Shown one piece after another: positions 4,774 to 7,175 of a DNA stretch of 7,175 nt (the first letter of the stretch is position 1; every line of letters starts with the position of its first letter). The position numbers were made by a program, and so were the translations under genes. The notes under the pieces are model-generated. The model was not told the origin of the DNA and did not search any database. It was given only the letters and a program-made list of their open reading frames with translations. This DNA comes from Roseburia sp. CAG:303 (GTDB taxonomy: Bacteria; Bacillota; Clostridia; Lachnospirales; Lachnospiraceae), in assembly GCA_000437755.1 (NCBI GenBank), contig FR900144.1, positions 4,946 to 12,120 on the forward strand, written 5' to 3'.

Positions 4774-7175
4774 TGGAAATACAATACGGATAGATGATGA
4801 AATATTTGACCTTGCAGGGGAAAGTACACTGATATCGCTCAGGAATGGAGGAGGAAAAAGTGTACTGGTGCAGATGATTGTAAGTCTGTTTGTGAATAAA
4901 TCTTATCGTGATTTTGGAGACCGGCCATTTAAGAGTTATTTTACTACAAACAGACCAACTTTTATTATAACGGAGTGGAAACTGGATCAGAATCAGGAAA
5001 AATTCATGGCTGGAATGATGGTGAGAAAGAGCCAGAAGGAAGATAACGATACGGAAGAACTGGAAATATATACATTTACAGGAAGTTATACGGATGCATG
5101 CAGTTATGCTCTGGAACAGCTCCCTGTCGTAAAAAAAGACGGAGACAGAAAGATACTAAGAGGATTTGCGGAATGCAGAAGTATTCTGGAGGAGATAAGC
5201 AGGGAGAAAGACGGAGATTTTCGCTTATATGATATGTCCTCACGGTATGGAAGAAGCCAGTATTTTAACACTCTGAAACAATATCAGATAAATAACCATG
5301 AATGGGAAAGTATTATAAGAAAAGTAAATCAGAAGGAATCCGGTTTATCCGAATTATTCCAGAATGCCAGAGATGAAAGGAATCTTGTAGAGAACTGGTT
5401 TTTAAGACCGGTAGAGGATAAGCTCAATCAGGAGAAAGATAAGATAGAAGAATTTCGTAAACTCACAATGCAGTTCGTAGAACAGTACAGAAGTAACCAG
5501 TCGCGTGTGGAACGGAAAAAAATAATAGAACAGTATTTTGCAGATACAGCACAGCTGAAAACAGAGATTGAGGATTATGTTCAAAAATATCAGGATGGAG
5601 AAGAACTGAAGAGCGAACTGATATTGTATACAGATGCATTAAATGATGGAATCCGGCACTTGTCAGATCTGATAAAGAAAAAAGAGGAAGTATTAAGAGA
5701 GATTGACGAGGAAATCAGACATATCCGTTATGAAAAAATATCATATGAAATATATGGATATGAAACAGAGAAAGAAAAGCTGGTGGCAGAGCGCAGTGAA
5801 CAGGAAATAGAAATTACCAGACTTACTCTGGCGAAAGAAAATTTACTCAGAGAAATAAATAAGTATGATCTTAATAAGGTTGATACTGAAATCCTGGAAC
5901 TGGAAGTAGAAAAAGCAGAGGTGGATGAAAAAGTCAGGGTGCTTTTACAGGAAAATGCACAAAATAAAGACCGAATAGAAGAACTTGGAACTATATTGTA
6001 TCTGTATTATGAAAATGAAATGGAAAAGCAGAAATCAGAATATGCTACACATAAAGAACTGTTAGAAAAGTCCCTGGACAAAATGAAGAAAGAAAAAGAA
6101 GAGTATAACTGTAAGGAAGAAAAAATCAGACAGCTCAGTACACAGACGGGAGGTCTGGAACGGACAATACAAAATTATACGGAAACAGAAGAAACGTTCT
6201 GCAGGGAAACAGGGTATGTCATGAAAAGAAATCTGCTTGGATTTTATGAGGATGGATTTTTGGAGTTAAAACAGAAGGAAATTCAGGAAGAATGGCAGGA
6301 AAAAGAAAATAAGCTGGCGGAGTATTCAAAGAAGAAAAATACTTTATCCATCAGAGATAAAAAACTGGAGCAGGAATATACGAATGAAGCGGTTCAGATA
6401 AGCCGGCTGGAAAACAGTATTGAAGGTTATCAGAAAAAAATCGTTGATTTAAAAGAACAGAGAAATACCCGCTTAAAAATAATGAAATATATAGAACTTC
6501 CGGAAGATAATCTGAATCGAAAGGAACAGATTCTGGATCGTCTGGAAGGAAAAATCAGGGAACTGGATCTGATCAAAAACGAATGGATTGGAAAAAAGTC
6601 AGACGAGGAGAAGGAATTTGTCCGGTTAAGAGAAGGAAAAACCATAGAACTTCCGGCAGCATTCAGGGAATATCTGGAACAGAATGGAATTGACATTATA
6701 TATGGCATGGAATGGCTGACAAAAAATGGACGATCTGTGGAAGAGAACAGGAAACTGACAGAACAGAATCCGTTTTTGCCATATGCAGTTATTATGGAAC
6801 AGGGAGCATATGAGAAATTTGAAAAACTGGACAAAGAAAATTATACAAAATTTCCTGTCCCGATTATAAAAAAAGATGAACTGGAAAAGTTGTCCGGAAG
6901 TACAGTAAATCATATTACATCCATGGAACATATCAGATTTTATATTTTCTTTAATCATCATCTTCTGGATCGGAGTGAGCTGGAGAAAATGCTGGAAGAA
7001 ATAAAAAGCAGAATAAAAACTTTGCAAAAATCAATAGATGAGAAAGAAAAGGAACTGGATACATACCGGAATTATAAAAACTGCATAGAATACCAGAGTT
7101 ATTCAGAAGAACTGTACCAGCAGACAGAAAGAGAACTTCAGTACACCATGGGGCAAAAGACGGGATCGGAAGAAA
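4730..7175 (+). CDS. jetC: Wadjet SMC-like ATPase JetC, 3' end outside the window
   Basis: JetC is the SMC-family motor of Wadjet. ATP-driven head closure is thought to extrude DNA loops. ATG 4730 has GAGGG (4719-4723) 6 bp upstream and gives a normal SMC N-terminus. The frame is open without a stop for 815 codons to the window end. Visible parts: strand IRILNLNYNGNTIRID; Walker A LRNGGGKSVL (Lys43, Ser44); FIITEWKLD near residue 80; and ESGLSELFQNARDERNLVE (about 204-222), closing the N-terminal head lobe. A long coiled coil follows from about 230 to 625, rich in Glu, Lys, Gln and Leu. A compact hinge-like domain (about 630-740) includes GIDIIYGMEWL and NPFLPYAVIM. The returning coil begins near 742 (DRSELEKMLEEIKSRI). 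The C-terminal coil, ABC signature and Walker B lie beyond the window. No frameshift is seen in the present part. Rad50/MukB-like relatives are possible, but the neighbours fix it as JetC. Confidence 0.9.
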   Translation, partial: MSRIEKIRILNLNYNGNTIRIDDEIFDLAGESTLISLRNGGGKSVLVQMIVSLFVNKSYRDFGDRPFKSYFTTNRPTFIITEWKLDQNQEKFMAGMMVRKSQKEDNDTEELEIYTFTGSYTDACSYALEQLPVVKKDGDRKILRGFAECRSILEEISREKDGDFRLYDMSSRYGRSQYFNTLKQYQINNHEWESIIRKVNQKESGLSELFQNARDERNLVENWFLRPVEDKLNQEKDKIEEFRKLTMQFVEQYRSNQSRVERKKIIEQYFADTAQLKTEIEDYVQKYQDGEELKSELILYTDALNDGIRHLSDLIKKKEEVLREIDEEIRHIRYEKISYEIYGYETEKEKLVAERSEQEIEITRLTLAKENLLREINKYDLNKVDTEILELEVEKAEVDEKVRVLLQENAQNKDRIEELGTILYLYYENEMEKQKSEYATHKELLEKSLDKMKKEKEEYNCKEEKIRQLSTQTGGLERTIQNYTETEETFCRETGYVMKRNLLGFYEDGFLELKQKEIQEEWQEKENKLAEYSKKKNTLSIRDKKLEQEYTNEAVQISRLENSIEGYQKKIVDLKEQRNTRLKIMKYIELPEDNLNRKEQILDRLEGKIRELDLIKNEWIGKKSDEEKEFVRLREGKTIELPAAFREYLEQNGIDIIYGMEWLTKNGRSVEENRKLTEQNPFLPYAVIMEQGAYEKFEKLDKENYTKFPVPIIKKDELEKLSGSTVNHITSMEHIRFYIFFNHHLLDRSELEKMLEEIKSRIKTLQKSIDEKEKELDTYRNYKNCIEYQSYSEELYQQTERELQYTMGQKTGSEE

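Noticed and set aside
6430..7027. Minus-strand frames of 133-134 codons opposite jetC
   Set aside because: They are Phe/Ser-rich shadows of the coiled-coil and hinge coding sequence of jetC, which is continuous and has clear motifs on the + strand.

Overview
The window is AT-rich, uses AGA and ATA codons heavily and has strong purine-rich Shine-Dalgarno sites. It looks like chromosomal DNA of a gut-type Firmicute, most likely class Clostridia and perhaps Lachnospiraceae. That placement is inferred from base composition, codon use and protein families, not from a marker gene. All genes lie on the + strand.

Left edge (about 1-255): the C-terminal end of an ornithine cyclodeaminase/mu-crystallin-like gene enters the window. 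Its family-like sequence stops at about 110-120 and runs on into unrelated sequence to a stop at 230, so it appears broken at an insertion or recombination junction. Just after this junction is a very good sigma-A-type promoter (156-184) with a small dyad over its -10 element. An 82-codon orphan frame without a convincing start follows (256-504).

Middle (547-1362): a class III Fic AMP-transferase with an intact catalytic motif and its own C-terminal inhibitory motif is followed by a 63-residue acidic protein of unknown function.

Right part (1405-7175): four tightly packed genes form a Wadjet-type SMC defence operon in the order jetD-jetA-jetB-jetC. The products are a Toprim-type nuclease subunit, a kleisin, a KITE/winged-helix subunit and an SMC-like ATPase. 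The DUF5716-like JetA and DUF6063-like JetB, with jetD placed first, point to the type II arrangement. Gaps are 3 bp (D-A) and 3 bp (A-B), and B and C overlap by 44 bp. jetC is cut by the window end after about 815 codons, just past its hinge.

How the genes may work together: JetABC should form an ATP-driven loop-extruding complex that recognises plasmid-like circular DNA, and JetD should cleave it. The Fic gene is upstream on the same strand with no visible terminator before jetD, so one transcript from the promoter at 156-184 could carry Fic, the small protein and Wadjet. Known relatives of this Fic modify DNA gyrase. A link between a topoisomerase-modifying toxin and a DNA-topology-sensing defence complex is therefore an attractive but unproven idea.
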